Assembly (NCBI GenBank): GCA_902810705.1
Contig: CADDYU010000020.1
Span: 1 to 40,288 of the forward strand
Direction: 5' to 3'
DNA length: 40,288 nucleotides
DNA from: Methylococcaceae bacterium
GTDB lineage: Bacteria; Pseudomonadota; Gammaproteobacteria; Methylococcales; Methylococcaceae
Positions within the stretch are counted from its first letter, which is position 1; each line of letters begins with the position of its first letter. A program made the position numbers and the translations under genes. Below, piece by piece: positions 1-9,429 of this stretch. A model generated the notes under the pieces. The model was given only the letters and a program-made list of their open reading frames with translations. It was not told the DNA's origin and made no database searches.

Positions 1-1038
1 GCCGTATTGCACCAGGGCATAATCCGCCCTGGTCGCGGCGCGCACCCGCTCCGCCAGCCGGGAAGCCGTCGCCGCGAGAGTGTCCGCCGCCGGGACGTCG
101 AATCGCGGCAGGAGGCGGACGGGATCTGGCTCCGCCGCCGCGCCCGCGAACCAGTCCTCCCCGGCGCAACGGTTCGCCAGAGCGCCGCCGCTCGCGGTTT
201 CGACCGCGTAAAGGGTGGCCTGGCGGGCGGCAAGCTGCCGTCCCACGACCGTTTCCAGACTGTCCCCCGGGTCCTCGCCGCCGACCGCGTAGACCGCCTC
301 GCCAATCGTCTCCACGACCCGCCGTATTGCATCACTCTGTTCCGGCTCGGAAAAGTTGGCCGGAAACAGCAGCTTGACCCAGTTTTCCGCACCGCCGGCG
401 CGAAAACCCAGGCGGACGCCGGCCGGCAGCGCGACCCGGTCCAGCCGCTCCTGCAAGGCCGATTCACCCACCCCGACCGTGCGCAAGACCACCCGTCGGG
501 CCGGCTTTAGCTTGAAGGACCACACCAGATCGGGCCGCACCCACCACCCGAACATGGCTTTCATCTCGCCCGGCACGCCGGGCAGAAAGACGAATCGGCA
601 GTGTCCGGTCTTGAGGGCGAAGCCGGGCGCCGTGCCCCAGAGGTTGTCGAGCCGCTCCGCGCCCCGGGGCAGCAGCGCCTGTTTCTTGTTGGCCTCCGGC
701 ATGCCCCGGCCCAGCCGCGCGAACCAGGCTTCGATTTGGCCGAGCGCCGCTTCGTCCAGTTCCAAAGGCAGGCCGAAGGCAATCCCGGCCGCCTCCGCGG
801 TGAGATCGTCGCAGGTTGGCCCCAGTCCACCGCTACAGAGGCACAGATCGGCGCGCCGGTTGATTTCCCGCAGGAGTTCGACCAAGGCCTCCAAGCGATC
901 CCCCACCGCCGTATGGCGAATCACCTCGAAGCCCAACGCCGTCAGCTCCTCCGATAGCCAGGCGGCATTGGTGTCGACGATTTCGCCGGTGACGATTTCA
1001 TCGCCCTGGGAGAAGATTTCGGCTACGAGGTCGTTCAT
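1..1038 (-). CDS. cinA: CinA family protein (MoaB-like domain plus divergent CinA C-terminal domain), partial
   Basis: Translated from the ATG at 1038 on the minus strand; the frame stays open to the left edge, so the C-terminal end is missing. The first ~170 residues are a COG1058 MoaB/MogA-like nucleotide-binding domain, with GDEIVTGEIVDTNAAWL near the start, SGGLGPTCDDLT around residues 69-80, and FLPGVPGEMKAMF. Family members are ADP-ribose pyrophosphatases, often joined to an NMN deamidase domain. Here the second domain begins near residue 275, and the usual deamidase signature ESCTGG reads ETASGG, so the presumed catalytic Ser is Thr. That domain may be inactive. The gene starts 20 bases after the metallopeptidase stop, suggesting co-transcription. 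I am sure of the family and unsure of the activity. Confidence 0.85.
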   Translation of the reverse strand, partial: MNDLVAEIFSQGDEIVTGEIVDTNAAWLSEELTALGFEVIRHTAVGDRLEALVELLREINRRADLCLCSGGLGPTCDDLTAEAAGIAFGLPLELDEAALGQIEAWFARLGRGMPEANKKQALLPRGAERLDNLWGTAPGFALKTGHCRFVFLPGVPGEMKAMFGWWVRPDLVWSFKLKPARRVVLRTVGVGESALQERLDRVALPAGVRLGFRAGGAENWVKLLFPANFSEPEQSDAIRRVVETIGEAVYAVGGEDPGDSLETVVGRQLAARQATLYAVETASGGALANRCAGEDWFAGAAAEPDPVRLLPRFDVPAADTLAATASRLAERVRAATRADYALVQYG

Positions 1039-1058
1039 GCTTGGTCACGCTTAAAATC

Positions 1059-1919
1059 TTAAAGCGGGGAATTCTGGAACGTATCGCACCCAGCCACGCT
1101 TCCGGTTTCGATGCCGCGCTTGAACCACTGCACTCGCTGGGCCGAAGTGCCATGGGTGAAGCTTTCCGGCACGACGTAGCCCTGAGTCCGCCTCTGCAAA
1201 CGGTCGTCGCCGATGGCGCTGGCGGCGCGGAGACCTTCCTCGATATCGCCTTTTTCCAGCACCTGCCGTGCCCGATCGGCATGATGCGCCCAGACGCCGG
1301 CGAGGCAATCGGCCTGGAGTTCGAGCCGTACCGAAAGCTGGTTGGCCTGAGCCTCGCCCATCCGTTGCCGGGCCGCCTGGACCTTGTCGGAGATGCCGAG
1401 AAGATTCTGGACGTGATGCCCGATTTCGTGAGCGATGACGTAAGCCTGGGCGAAATCGCCGGGGACGCCGAACCGTTGCTTGAGGTCGTCGTAGAAGCTG
1501 AGGTCGATGTAAACCTTCTGGTCCGGCGGGCAGTAGAACGGCCCCATCGCGGCGCGGCCGAGGCCGCAGGCGGTTTGAGTGGCGCCGGTGAACAGCACCA
1601 GATGCGGGTCTTGGTACTGCCGGCCGGCCTTTTGGAACAGCGCGCGCCAGGTGTCCTCAGTATCGGCCAGCACCATCGACACGAACCGCGCCTCGGGATC
1701 GTTGGCCGGCGGCTTATGGGCGGGGGCCGTGACCTGGACGGGCGCTCCGCCTCCCAGCAAGCCAAGGATCAAACGAGGGTCGATCCCGAAATAGGCTCCC
1801 ACCAATAGCAACAGGATCGTGCCGATCCCGATGCCGCGCCCGCCTAATGAAAGGCCTCCGAAACCTCCGCCCCGGCGATCTTCCACGTTCTCGCTTTCGC
1901 GTCCGCGTCTGAATAGCAT
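1059..1919 (-). CDS. ypfJ: YpfJ-type neutral zinc metallopeptidase, membrane anchored
   Basis: 286 residues from the ATG at 1919, chosen because a GGAG sits about 7 bases upstream; a longer open frame reaches 2105 but has no family similarity there. The N-terminus is short, charged and Gly-rich, followed by one hydrophobic segment (about residues 35-55, GIGIGTILLLLVGAYFGI). The peptidase domain has the zinc motif HEIGHH at residues 164-169, preceded by AYVIA and followed by VQNLL. Also present are the family's FYCPPDQKVYIDLSFYDDL stretch and a QADCLAGVW segment, whose acidic context could supply a third ligand. The catalytic part is expected in the periplasm. The physiological substrate of this family is not established. 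It probably has its own promoter in the 222-base gap upstream and shares a transcript with cinA. Confidence 0.9.
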   Translation of the reverse strand: MLFRRGRESENVEDRRGGGFGGLSLGGRGIGIGTILLLLVGAYFGIDPRLILGLLGGGAPVQVTAPAHKPPANDPEARFVSMVLADTEDTWRALFQKAGRQYQDPHLVLFTGATQTACGLGRAAMGPFYCPPDQKVYIDLSFYDDLKQRFGVPGDFAQAYVIAHEIGHHVQNLLGISDKVQAARQRMGEAQANQLSVRLELQADCLAGVWAHHADRARQVLEKGDIEEGLRAASAIGDDRLQRRTQGYVVPESFTHGTSAQRVQWFKRGIETGSVAGCDTFQNSPL

Positions 1920-2141
1920 GTTCGTGCTCCAATGAGGAAAAAGCCACACTGATGAGGAAACCTGTGCAGATCCCGCCAGCCCCCCGTTCATACGGCCTTT
2001 CCTTGGCTTGGCTGGGCATCCGCGTAAGTCCCCGTGGTAATTGGAGCGGTGACTTACCTCATCAGTTCGGCATGACTCGCGGCGCCGGTACGCCTCGCGA
2101 GCCAAAGCGCCGCGCCTTCGTTCGGCGCTATCGCTCCCGGG

Positions 2142-3143
2142 TCAAGCTCCCCAAGGCTTTTCAAGCAACCGCTTCTCCCAATCAATAGAGGTGCGGACGA
2201 TGAATTCCAGATCGTCGAAACGGGGCATCCAGCCGAGGGTTTCATGGATCTTGCCAACCGCCGCCACCAACTGGGGCGGGTCGCCGGCGCGGCGGGGCTG
2301 TTCTTCCACGGCGATGGGCCGGCCGTTGACCTTGTTCACGGTGTCGATCACTTCCCGCACGCTGTAGCCGTGACCGTAGCCGGCGTTCAGGGTGACGGAT
2401 TCGCCGCCGTTCCGGAGGTATTCCAGCGCCCGGACGTGGGCGTCGGCGAGATCGCTGACGTGGATGTAGTCGCGCACCCCCGTGCCGTCCGGGGTGGGGT
2501 AGTCGGTGCCGAACACCAGCAGCTTCTCCCGCTTGCCCACGGCGACTTCCGCGGCGACCTTGATGAGCAGGGTGGCGTTCTGGGTGGACTGGCCGATGTG
2601 GCCGGCGGGATCGGAACCGGCGACGTTGAAATAGCGCAGGATGACGTGCCTCAGGTTGCTCGCCGCGGAGAGGTCCCGGAGCATCCATTCGCTCATCAGC
2701 TTGGAGGTGCCATATGGATTGATCGGCGCGTTGGGCGAGGATTCGGTGGCGAAGGGGCCTTCGGGGATGCCGTACACGGCGGCTGTCGAGGAGAAGATGA
2801 AGTGCCTCACGCCGGCCTCCGCGGCGCATTGCAGAAGGTTCCGGGTCTTGCAGGTGTTGTTGCCGTAATACTTGAGCGGGTTGGAGACCGATTCCGGGAC
2901 GATGGTGTGAGCGGCGAAATGCAGGATCGCGTCGACCTCGTAATCCCTCAGAATCCGGCTCACCAGCGCGGTGTCGCCGGTGTCGCCTTCGATCAGATCC
3001 CCATATAGCACGGCCTCCCTGAAGCCGGTGGAGAAATTGTCAAGCACCACCAGGCGCTCGCCCATCTCGCCCAATTGCTTGACCACGTGGCTGCCGATGT
3101 AACCCGCGCCACCGGTGACCAAGACGCCGTTTTTCTGTCGCAT
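2142..3143 (-). CDS. galE: UDP-glucose 4-epimerase
   Basis: 333 residues, full length for GalE. It interconverts UDP-glucose and UDP-galactose (or the N-acetylated forms) with bound NAD in the cytoplasm. Visible motifs are the Rossmann loop VTGGAGYIGSHV at residues 8-19, the FSSTAAVYG strand, the catalytic YxxxK in NPYGTSKLMSE near residues 145-155, and RYFNVAGSDPAGHIG. The gene lies 42 bases after moeA on the same strand, last of a compact set that also contains a UDP-sugar dehydrogenase and a second epimerase. This suggests a role in supplying sugar nucleotides for surface polysaccharide. Substrate choice between plain and N-acetyl sugars cannot be read from the sequence. Confidence 0.95.
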   Translation of the reverse strand: MRQKNGVLVTGGAGYIGSHVVKQLGEMGERLVVLDNFSTGFREAVLYGDLIEGDTGDTALVSRILRDYEVDAILHFAAHTIVPESVSNPLKYYGNNTCKTRNLLQCAAEAGVRHFIFSSTAAVYGIPEGPFATESSPNAPINPYGTSKLMSEWMLRDLSAASNLRHVILRYFNVAGSDPAGHIGQSTQNATLLIKVAAEVAVGKREKLLVFGTDYPTPDGTGVRDYIHVSDLADAHVRALEYLRNGGESVTLNAGYGHGYSVREVIDTVNKVNGRPIAVEEQPRRAGDPPQLVAAVGKIHETLGWMPRFDDLEFIVRTSIDWEKRLLEKPWGA

Positions 3144-3185
3144 GGAGGCTCCTTAAATTGAGGATGTGAAAAAAGCTCGGACTGC

Positions 3186-4430
3186 CTAACAAAGCTCGTC
3201 GAAAGGTTCGACCTCCACGGGTTCTCCGGGTGCCACGCCCGAATTTTCCAGGGGGAGAACGATGAAGCAATTGGCCCGGCTCATGGAGCTCAGGCGATGG
3301 CTGCCCTGGTCCGGAAGGCCCGTGACGCTGAAACTCCCGCCGGGATCCTGGCGATAGACGCCGCGCTGGAATTCGAGCCGGCCCGGAGACTTTTCGAGCC
3401 AGTTCGCGCAGAGCGCGCGCAACCGCAAGGGCGTGGACGCCGGTGCTCCCATCAAGCGTAGCAGCCCGGGGCGGACCAGTTGCCGGAAGGTCACCATGGC
3501 CGCCACCGGGTTGCCGGGCAATCCGAACAGCGCGGCCGAGCCGATCCGGCCGAAGGCGAAGGGCTTGCCGGGTTTCAGGGCGATCTTCCAGAAGTCGAGG
3601 TGGCCCCGAGCTTTCAGCGCCTCGACGATGAAATCCGCTTCGCCCACCGAGGCCCCGCCCGAGGTGACGATCGCGTCGGCCAGGCTCGAGGCCTCCGACA
3701 GGATTTGTTTCAGGATCTCGGGATCGTCCGGCAGGGTGCCGTAGTCCAGGACTTCCGCGCCCAATTCCACCAGCAGGGCTTTCAGCACCTGGCGATTGCT
3801 TTCGTGGATTTCGCCCATTCCCAGCGGTTGCCAGACCGGGCGCAGCTCGTCGCCGGTCGAGCACAACGCCACCCTCAGCCCGCGCCGGACGGCGAGCTCG
3901 TGGATGCCGCCGGATGCCAGCAGCCCGAGATCGGCCGGACCCAGGCGCTTTCCCGAAGGCAGCAGCGCCTCGCCCGCCCGGAATTCCTCGCCTTGCCGGC
4001 GGATATGATCGCCCGGCCGCATCGGGACGGCGACGCGGATGGAATCGCCTTCCCGCCGCGCATCCTCCTGAGCCACCACGGCGTCCGCGTCCTCCGGGAC
4101 GAGGGCGCCGGTGAAGATGCGGATGCATTGTCCCGCCCCCAGGTGCCCCAAAAAGGGATGGCCGGCCCAGGAGGTTCCGACGATCCGGAGCGCCGCGCCG
4201 GCATCCTGGTCAACGCTGCGGACGGCGTAACCGTCCATGGCGGAATTGGCGAATGGAGGCAGGTCGAGAGGGGCGCGCACCGCTTCGGCGAGGATGCGGC
4301 CCCGGGCTCTGTCCAGGGGCAGCCGTTCGGTATCCTCAAGGGGCTTGAGCGCGGCCAGCACGAGCTCCCGCGCGCGGTCCAGGGTCAGCCGCCGCGACGC
4401 CGGCTCAGCGCAGCGATCCGGCGGCCGCAT
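3186..4430 (-). CDS. moeA: Molybdopterin molybdotransferase
   Basis: 414 residues, the usual MoeA length. MoeA inserts molybdate into adenylated molybdopterin, the last common step of molybdenum cofactor synthesis. The N-terminal MoeA domain shows the family signature PPFANSAMDGYAVR (about residues 58-71). The MPT-binding domain has STGDEL, IHESNRQVL and TSGGASVGEADFI, followed by KPGKPFAFG and LFGLPGNPVAAMV. The start at 4430 lies 26 bases inside the 3' end of mobB with no clear ribosome site, so translation is probably coupled to mobB. The mobB-moeA pair is common in Proteobacteria; the sugar-nucleotide neighbours here are not. Confidence 0.95.
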   Translation of the reverse strand: MRPPDRCAEPASRRLTLDRARELVLAALKPLEDTERLPLDRARGRILAEAVRAPLDLPPFANSAMDGYAVRSVDQDAGAALRIVGTSWAGHPFLGHLGAGQCIRIFTGALVPEDADAVVAQEDARREGDSIRVAVPMRPGDHIRRQGEEFRAGEALLPSGKRLGPADLGLLASGGIHELAVRRGLRVALCSTGDELRPVWQPLGMGEIHESNRQVLKALLVELGAEVLDYGTLPDDPEILKQILSEASSLADAIVTSGGASVGEADFIVEALKARGHLDFWKIALKPGKPFAFGRIGSAALFGLPGNPVAAMVTFRQLVRPGLLRLMGAPASTPLRLRALCANWLEKSPGRLEFQRGVYRQDPGGSFSVTGLPDQGSHRLSSMSRANCFIVLPLENSGVAPGEPVEVEPFDELC

Positions 4431-4977
4431 GGGGCAGGAAGCCTTTCAGGATGAAGCGGGCGATCGGTTCGGGATCGTTGAGATCCAGCCGGGGGATGGC
4501 GGGTTCGATCGCAAGCGCGGCGTCGGTCGCGATGGCGATGATCGTGCGGTCCTCGGGGAAGAGCAGGGGCTTGCCCAGCGAGGGTCGGTGGAGTTCGATT
4601 TTCGGAAAAGCCTCGCGTTTGAAGCCTTCCACCAGGATGAGATCGAGGCCGGTTTGGTCGAAATGGGCCAGCTCGTCGTTCAAGAGTGGCTCGCGGATAA
4701 CCCGGTGCTCCGTGATGATCGCGCGGCGGCGCGCCGAGCTCAACATGACCGGGCTGGCACCCGCCCGACGGAGTTCGTAGCTGTCCTTGCCGGGATGATC
4801 GATCTCGAAATCGTGATGACCGTGCTTGATCAGGCCGATCTTCAAGCCTTCGGCCATCAATCGGGGGATGAGCTTTTTCAGCAGCGTGGTCTTGCCGGTG
4901 CCGCTGAAGGCGGCGAACCCGAGCAGGGGAACTCGGGCGTTCGGGAGATTCGGTGTTGGATTGTCGCGTCGCGTCAT
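4405..4977 (-). CDS. mobB: Molybdopterin-guanine dinucleotide biosynthesis GTPase MobB
   Basis: 190 residues from the ATG at 4977; a longer in-frame extension to 5151 lies inside the upstream epimerase and is ignored. MobB is a small P-loop GTP-binding protein that assists MobA in making the guanine dinucleotide form of molybdenum cofactor. The P-loop is [12 protein letters not shown] near residues 22-33, followed by the typical [25 protein letters not shown] region and an LILVEGFK strand. Its start codon overlaps the epimerase stop by four bases (ATGA type) and its end overlaps moeA by 26 bases, so the three are probably one translationally coupled operon. MobA is not in the window. Confidence 0.93.
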   Translation of the reverse strand: MTRRDNPTPNLPNARVPLLGFAAFSGTGKTTLLKKLIPRLMAEGLKIGLIKHGHHDFEIDHPGKDSYELRRAGASPVMLSSARRRAIITEHRVIREPLLNDELAHFDQTGLDLILVEGFKREAFPKIELHRPSLGKPLLFPEDRTIIAIATDAALAIEPAIPRLDLNDPEPIARFILKGFLPHAAAGSLR

Positions 4978-5984
4978 GAATAGCCGTAATAACCCTTGTA
5001 CCAGGCCACGAAATTGGCGATTCCGGTCTCGATGGGCGTGGTGGGGGCATATCCCACGTCCCGCATCAGATCGTCGACGTCCGCGTAGGTGGCGGGCACG
5101 TCCCCATCCTGCATGGGGAGATAGTTCTTTTCGGCTCGCCGGCCCAGGCAATCTTCCAGCACTTCGATGAAGCGCATCAGTTCCACCGGTTGATTGTTCC
5201 CGATGTTATAGAGCCGATAGGGTGCCTTGGCGGTTCCCGGATCGGGGCAATCGCTGTTCCAGTCCGGATTGGGGGTCGCGATCCGGTCCAGGGTCCGGAC
5301 CACGCCTTCCACGATGTCGTCGATATAGGTGAAATCCCGGCGGTGGCGGCCGAAATTGAAGACATTGATGGGCCGGCCTTCCAGAATGCTCTTGGTGAAC
5401 ATGAACAGGGCCATGTCCGGGCGCCCCCAAGGGCCGTACACGGTGAAGAATCTCAGGCCCGTGGTGGGAATGCCGTACAGATGGCTGTAGGTGTGGGCCA
5501 TCAGTTCGTTGGCTTTCTTGGTGGCGGCGTAAAGACTCACCGGGTGATCCACGTTCTGGTGGACCGAGAACGGCATCGCGGTGTTGGCGCCATACACCGA
5601 ACTTGACGAGGCATAGACCAGGTGCTCGACGCCGTGGTGCCGGCAGGCTTCGAGGATATTGCAAAAGCCGACCAGATTGGCGTCGATGTAGGCCTCGGGA
5701 TGGGTGAGCGAATAGCGGACCCCGGCCTGGGCGGCGAGATTGACCACGCGGCTCGGCCGGTGGTCGGAAAATGCCTGAAAAAGCCGTTCGCGGTTCTCGA
5801 GAGGGGTCCGGATCTCCGTGAAGCCACGCTTCGCCTTGAGCCGCGCGAGCCGGGCTTCCTTGAGCGAGACATCGTAATAATCGTTGACGCTGTCGAGCCC
5901 GATGACTTCGTCGCCCCGCGCGAGCAACGCATGGGCCAAGGCGGCGCCGATAAAGCCCGCGGTTCCGGTGACCAGTACTTTCAC
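4974..5984 (-). CDS. UDP-glucuronate 4-epimerase-like NAD-dependent epimerase (CapI/LpsL type)
   Basis: 336 residues of an extended short-chain dehydrogenase. The NAD loop is [12 protein letters not shown] at residues 5-16, followed by [18 protein letters not shown], which is typical of UDP-glucuronate 4-epimerases (CapI, LpsL, WbnF). [18 protein letters not shown], the catalytic Y-x3-K in [11 protein letters not shown] and the [17 protein letters not shown] stretch are all present. The expected reaction is UDP-glucuronate to UDP-galacturonate for capsule or exopolysaccharide. The gene starts 33 bases after the UDP-sugar dehydrogenase stop, so the pair fits acidic sugar production. Its stop overlaps the mobB start. 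The exact sugar is inferred from family resemblance only. Confidence 0.9.
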   Translation of the reverse strand: MKVLVTGTAGFIGAALAHALLARGDEVIGLDSVNDYYDVSLKEARLARLKAKRGFTEIRTPLENRERLFQAFSDHRPSRVVNLAAQAGVRYSLTHPEAYIDANLVGFCNILEACRHHGVEHLVYASSSSVYGANTAMPFSVHQNVDHPVSLYAATKKANELMAHTYSHLYGIPTTGLRFFTVYGPWGRPDMALFMFTKSILEGRPINVFNFGRHRRDFTYIDDIVEGVVRTLDRIATPNPDWNSDCPDPGTAKAPYRLYNIGNNQPVELMRFIEVLEDCLGRRAEKNYLPMQDGDVPATYADVDDLMRDVGYAPTTPIETGIANFVAWYKGYYGYS

Positions 5985-6017
5985 TTGGGGTTTTCCAGGA
6001 CTTGAGTGATTCCAGAA

Positions 6018-7295
<1,278 letters not shown>

Positions 7296-7891
7296 CCTGC
7301 CTCCATTGAATCGCAAAGTGTTCAAGTCGAGAGAGAGTGTAAACTACAATTGTTAAATTGACGCCATACGGGCAATGATTTAAAACGCCGATCTTCCTGG
7401 CTCAGGGAAGCGGACGTTGGCTCGTCCGGGGGGGCAAATTTTGGTCTACTATCAAGATGGGAATTCACTGATGCCCGTCGCTGGAAATCCCATTTCCTAT
7501 TGTAAGAGAGGTCGATGAGCTCGTAAAAGGCCGAAGCGTCATTGGCTGCCGTTAAAAAGACAAGTTCAATCGATCCAAGCTAGGAAATTGAAGTTAAGAA
7601 AATGGGACAAAATCCATTTTTCTGGGATTTCAAGGCATGTTTTGGAAACCTGGGGCATTATCGTTTTAAGAGATCTTCCTGATAGGTTTCCGAGTAATCT
7701 CGCAAGTTCCATATCCTCGATCCAAAGATATTATGTTTTATTATCCATGCTGCGTTTGGCGCATTGTCGCTGCTGATTTTCTACCTGGTCAAAATTGCCC
7801 GCCTGCGACGTTGTTGTCGAGGCTGAAATCCGAAGCTTTCATTATTTTGCGCCTGTCTAGTCAAAATACTGCGGACTGATCAAGGAAGATC
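7296..7891. other. Long divergent intergenic region, relatively A/T-rich, no convincing gene
   Basis: About 596 bases lie between the minus-strand dehydrogenase and the plus-strand sugar transferase, visibly richer in A/T than the genes around it. It must contain the promoters of both sets. I see two perfect short inverted repeats: GGAAAT-3-ATTTCC at 7483-7497 and AAAATGG-8-CCATTTT at 7599-7620. A 62-codon open frame at 7588-7776 has no ribosome site or recognisable product and is probably not a gene. No properly spaced -24/-12 element could be found. Confidence 0.6.
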
Positions 7892-9286
7892 ATGATTCGA
7901 ATATTTAGGCATTATATTTCCCGCGTATATCTCGTCATTTTTCTGCTGGACTCCGGTATTTTCTTTTCCGCCTTTTATCTGGGTAGCCTCCTTCGCTATT
8001 TTCCCTTACCTCTGAATCAAGTGGCATTCGACTATCACGTCATTCCCGCCGTGATCTTCATGGTGGTAATGCTGATAAGCACCACGGGGATGGGCTTGTA
8101 CCAGCGGGTCCAGACTGGAGGCGAGGCCGGTGTGCTTTTGAGGATTTTCGGCTCCATTTTTATGGGCACGATCGCCATGGGGTTGGTGTTCTATACCTTC
8201 CCGGCTGTGTTTGTCGGCCGAGGCGTGTTCGGTTATGCCATTTTGGCATCCCTGGTGCTCATGCTGCTGTCGCGATTTCTGTTCCTGAGATTCGTTGATC
8301 GGCAGGAGCTTAGGCGGCGCGTGCTGGTGCTTGGGGCCGGTTACAACGCCAACATGATTTATGATTTCGAGACTAGGGCGGGTAATCCGAACTTTCGTGT
8401 CATTGGATTTATTCAGATGGCCAACGAACCCTGCCGGGTCGAGCCCGCTCGAGTGTACGAGCTCAAGGAGCCCCTTAACGAATTCGCGGCCCGGCAAGAC
8501 ATTGACGAAATCGTGGTCGCGCCCGACGATAGGCGCGGCGGCTTGGCGGTGGATGAGATCCTGGACTGCAAGATCAGCGGATTGGAGGTCGTGGACTTAT
8601 TGAGTTTTTTCGAGCGCGAGGCGGGATTGATAAGAATCGATTGCCTCCATCCGAGTTGGTTGGTGTTTTCCGATGGCTTCCGGTATCGCGGGGTCCAGCA
8701 ACTCGGCAAACGAATTTTCGACGTCACCGCAAGCCTGTTGCTGTTGAGCGTGGCTTGGCCGATTATGGTGTTGGCGGCCTTGGCCATTATTATCGAAAGC
8801 GGGTGGCGAGCCCCGGTGTTTTACTGCCAGACTCGCGTCGGCAAGGATTGGCGGCTTTTCAAGGTCATCAAATTTCGCAGCATGCGTACCGACGCCGAAC
8901 GGGACGGCCAGGCGCAATGGGCGACGAAGAACGATCAGCGCGTGACCCTGGTCGGCCGCTTCACGCGCAAGACCCGGATCGACGAGCTGCCGCAGCTTTT
9001 CAACGTGCTCAAGGGAGAAATGAGCTTTGTGGGGCCGCGTCCGGAGCGGCCTGAGTTCGTCGAGAAATTCGCCGAGACCATTCCCTATTATGCCGAGCGC
9101 CATCGGGTGAAGCCGGGAATCACGGGTTGGGCTCAGCTGTGTTATCCCTACGGCTCGGGCTATCGGGATGCCATCGAGAAATTGCAGTACGATTTGTACT
9201 ATGTCAAGAATTACAGTCTCTTCCTTGACTTTCTCATCATGCTTCAAACGATCGAGATCGTGATTTGGGGCAAAGGCGCGCGATGA
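7892..9286 (+). CDS. PEP-CTERM system-associated exopolysaccharide sugar transferase (EpsB/TIGR03013-like)
   Basis: 464 residues; AAGGAAGATC just before the ATG is the ribosome site. Four membrane helices lie in the first ~140 residues. A Rossmann-like domain starting [13 protein letters not shown] (about 147-159) follows, then a fifth hydrophobic segment near 275-300. The C-terminal bacterial sugar transferase domain has [44 protein letters not shown] and [10 protein letters not shown]. Such enzymes move the first sugar phosphate onto undecaprenyl phosphate in the inner membrane and start polysaccharide repeat synthesis. The direct neighbours prsK and prsR place it in the PEP-CTERM-associated subgroup. 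No PEP-CTERM substrate or exosortase is in the window. Which sugar is transferred is unknown. Confidence 0.9.
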   Translation: MIRIFRHYISRVYLVIFLLDSGIFFSAFYLGSLLRYFPLPLNQVAFDYHVIPAVIFMVVMLISTTGMGLYQRVQTGGEAGVLLRIFGSIFMGTIAMGLVFYTFPAVFVGRGVFGYAILASLVLMLLSRFLFLRFVDRQELRRRVLVLGAGYNANMIYDFETRAGNPNFRVIGFIQMANEPCRVEPARVYELKEPLNEFAARQDIDEIVVAPDDRRGGLAVDEILDCKISGLEVVDLLSFFEREAGLIRIDCLHPSWLVFSDGFRYRGVQQLGKRIFDVTASLLLLSVAWPIMVLAALAIIIESGWRAPVFYCQTRVGKDWRLFKVIKFRSMRTDAERDGQAQWATKNDQRVTLVGRFTRKTRIDELPQLFNVLKGEMSFVGPRPERPEFVEKFAETIPYYAERHRVKPGITGWAQLCYPYGSGYRDAIEKLQYDLYYVKNYSLFLDFLIMLQTIEIVIWGKGAR

Positions 9287-9429
9287 TCCGCAATCCCCGA
9301 AAAATCGGTCCTAAGGACAGGAAAGCGGTGCGGTTAGGTGGTCTCGCTCGAAGTGACGATCGCGGCGACGTTCCTCAGGGTAGGGACGTAAATTCGTTGA
9401 TTCAGGCCGTCAAGTAAGCTTGAAGCGGT

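Noticed and set aside
998..1808. Long open frames in other frames across cinA and the metallopeptidase
   Set aside because: They are antisense or out-of-frame shadows caused by high GC content; the recognised proteins lie in the minus-strand frames listed.
7757..7770. TGGCGC...TCGC upstream of the sugar transferase resembling a sigma-54 -24/-12 promoter
   Set aside because: GG and GC are separated by 9 bases rather than the strict 10, so it is not expected to work; no properly spaced alternative was found in the region.
7588..7776. 62-codon plus-strand open frame in the intergenic region
   Set aside because: No ribosome site and no recognisable domain; it lies in an A/T-rich control region.
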